Positions 62,863-64,000 of a stretch of 64,000 nt of DNA are shown here, one piece after another. The stretch spans positions 21,441 through 85,440 of the forward strand of contig CACHWQ010000003.1 in NCBI GenBank assembly GCA_902583645.1, in the 5' to 3' direction. Below the pieces are notes generated by a model. The model searched no databases and was not told the origin of the DNA. It saw nothing but the letters and a program-made list of their open reading frames with translations. Position 1 is the first letter of the stretch. Every line of letters begins with the position of its first letter. The translations under genes were made by a program, and so were the position numbers. Source of the DNA: an uncultured Pelagibacteraceae bacterium. Its GTDB lineage: Bacteria; Pseudomonadota; Alphaproteobacteria; Pelagibacterales; Pelagibacteraceae.

Positions 62863-64000
62863 ATGATTAAAAAAACCTTTTACACAATTCTAATTATGCT
62901 TTTAGGATCAATTGCCTATCTTAATTATTTTGGAGTAAGTACAAATAAATTTAATCAAAATGTAGAGAAAAAGTTTAATCAAAATTATCCGGGAATTGAA
63001 ATAAAATTAGATGAAGTAAAAGTATTATTAAACATTTTTAAACTCTCAATTAATTTAGAAACGGAAAATTCTCTTATTTTATCAGGAAAAGAAAAAATAG
63101 AATTGGGGAAAGTAACTACTGAATATGATTTAAAATCAATTTTTTTAAGGAAATTTTTAATAAAAAATTTACTTATAGATAGTAAAAAAAATCATATAAA
63201 AAAAATTATAAAACTTGCAAGATCATACAAAGATAGTCCTCAATTATTAATAATAGATAAATTAGTTAAAACAGGAGTTGTAGAAACTTCTGTAAAATTA
63301 AATTTTGATGAAAATGGAAAACTTGTTGAGGATAAATACGAGTTTATGGCAGATGTTAGCAACTTATCTCTTGAATTATTTAATAAAGAAAAGATAAATA
63401 AAATATCAGGTATATTTAGATACTCACAGGGTAAATTTGAAATTAAGAATTTGGTAGCTGATTATCAAGATATCAAATTATATTCACAAAATATTTATAT
63501 AAACAGAGAAAATAAAAACTATATTGTTAATGGTGATTTGAATAGTGAGGAAAGCGATATAAAAGAGACAATTATAAAAACCTTATTAAATAACAATAAT
63601 TTAAGAGATGTAGTTTTATCTTCTAAAAATAGTTTTATTTTTAATGTTACAAAGAAATTTAAGATATCAGATGTAGAAATTTTATCAGATATTAATTTGA
63701 AAAAAGCTCATTATGATTTTGATAATTCATATTTAAAAAAATATATTGATAATTTCGATCAAAAAGTAACTTTTTTAAATCAAAAAATTAAGGTTAAATT
63801 TAAAAAAAAAATATCATTCGAAGGCTTTGGTAGCTTTCGAATAGGTGAAAAAAAAGATAATATTAAATACTTCATTGAGTATGATAAAGATAATACGAAA
63901 TTTGATTTAGAATTTGATATAAGAAATACTCCTTTAAAAATAGATTTGATAAATTTTGCAAGAGATGAAGATGAAACTATTAATTTTAAAGTTAAAGGTG
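62863..64000 (+). CDS. large envelope protein, AsmA/YhdP/TamB-like, partial at window end
   Basis: Open from ATG 62863 (1 nt overlap-free after the prfB stop) to the window edge, at least 379 residues with no stop. An N-terminal anchor (FYTILIMLLGSIAYLNYFG, about 6-24) is followed by a beta-rich, low-complexity Asn/Lys region with AsmA-like phrasing (YPGIEIKLDEVKVLLNIFKLSINL; repeated strand segments). AsmA/YhdP/TamB proteins bridge the envelope for phospholipid or protein transport. Identity rests on architecture, not on a clear motif. Confidence 0.6.
   Translation, partial: MIKKTFYTILIMLLGSIAYLNYFGVSTNKFNQNVEKKFNQNYPGIEIKLDEVKVLLNIFKLSINLETENSLILSGKEKIELGKVTTEYDLKSIFLRKFLIKNLLIDSKKNHIKKIIKLARSYKDSPQLLIIDKLVKTGVVETSVKLNFDENGKLVEDKYEFMADVSNLSLELFNKEKINKISGIFRYSQGKFEIKNLVADYQDIKLYSQNIYINRENKNYIVNGDLNSEESDIKETIIKTLLNNNNLRDVVLSSKNSFIFNVTKKFKISDVEILSDINLKKAHYDFDNSYLKKYIDNFDQKVTFLNQKIKVKFKKKISFEGFGSFRIGEKKDNIKYFIEYDKDNTKFDLEFDIRNTPLKIDLINFARDEDETINFKVKG

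Noticed and set aside
1..64000. CRISPR arrays, insertion sequences, tRNA or rRNA genes
   Set aside because: No regularly spaced direct repeats, transposase or integrase genes, or cloverleaf or rRNA-like segments were seen; all spacers are short and accounted for.

Overview
The window looks like a chromosomal segment of a SAR11-type marine alphaproteobacterium (Pelagibacterales, Candidatus Pelagibacter-like). Reasons: very high A+T content, tightly packed and overlapping genes with almost no spacers, alphaproteobacterial gene order (rpsF-rpsR-rplI-dnaB facing fabD-fabG-acpP-gmk; lptF-lptG-lptD-surA-pdxA-rsmA; the NDUFA12, DUF2155, accC, accB, aroQ block), and a glycine-riboswitch-controlled glycine cleavage operon. 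I see no IS element, prophage, CRISPR array, tRNA or rRNA. No gene-free stretch exceeds 300 bases; the largest gap (7872-8068, 197 bp) is filled by a promoter and a tandem glycine riboswitch, and every other gap is about 110 bp or less.

Layout. 1-2821: partial ORF, secreted TPR protein, guaA, panB. 2818-7871: TerC-like protein and two paralogous secreted TPR proteins downstream of pxpA, divergent from pxpB-pxpC and a DMT transporter (5-oxoproline use). 7896-12409: promoter, riboswitch, gcvT-gcvH-gcvP. 12416-16154: a lipid-modification cluster (flavin oxidoreductase, DUF1365, frameshifted CFA-synthase-like methyltransferase, DUF3833 lipoprotein). 16151-18708: SDR, TspO, FAD oxidoreductase, small membrane ORF. 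18671-22926: NAD formate dehydrogenase, HPP protein, IscU-like protein, DMT transporter, amidinotransferase. 22927-26261: small ORFan, coiled-coil protein, MFS and DMT transporters. 26245-35731 (minus): rpsF-rpsR-rplI-dnaB-MMPL transporter-cvpA-purF-HD protein-DUF255 protein. 35809-38408: fabD-fabG-acpP-gmk. 38397-45687 (minus): LPS export genes with surA, pdxA and rsmA. 45772-53592: pepA-ndk, purM-purN, DUF2066-hda-aspS, and a free-standing NrdJ C-terminal-like protein. 53698-59352: NDUFA12, DUF2155, accC, accB, aroQ, thiS-thiG, RNase E/G. 59440-64000: PBP1A, prfB with a programmed +1 frameshift, and a large AsmA-like protein running off the window.

How the genes fit together: glycine cleavage, formate dehydrogenase, purM/purN/purF and guaA form a one-carbon and purine network. 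pxpABC, the amidinotransferase and three DMT transporters suggest scavenging of small nitrogenous solutes. The most interesting structural observations are: (i) a switch helix that would couple the second glycine aptamer to the gcvT ribosome-binding site; (ii) nine convergent gene junctions, all with overlaps or a gap of at most 1 nt, several sharing palindromic stop codons; (iii) an RNase E/G lacking the CPxC zinc-link; (iv) an HD protein with the six-ligand pattern of PhnZ/MIOX-type diiron oxygenases; (v) the A8 frameshift in the CFA-like gene; and (vi) the orphan NrdJ-like domain protein. Nothing here is a convincing wholly new defence or mobile system. The window is mainly streamlined core genome.
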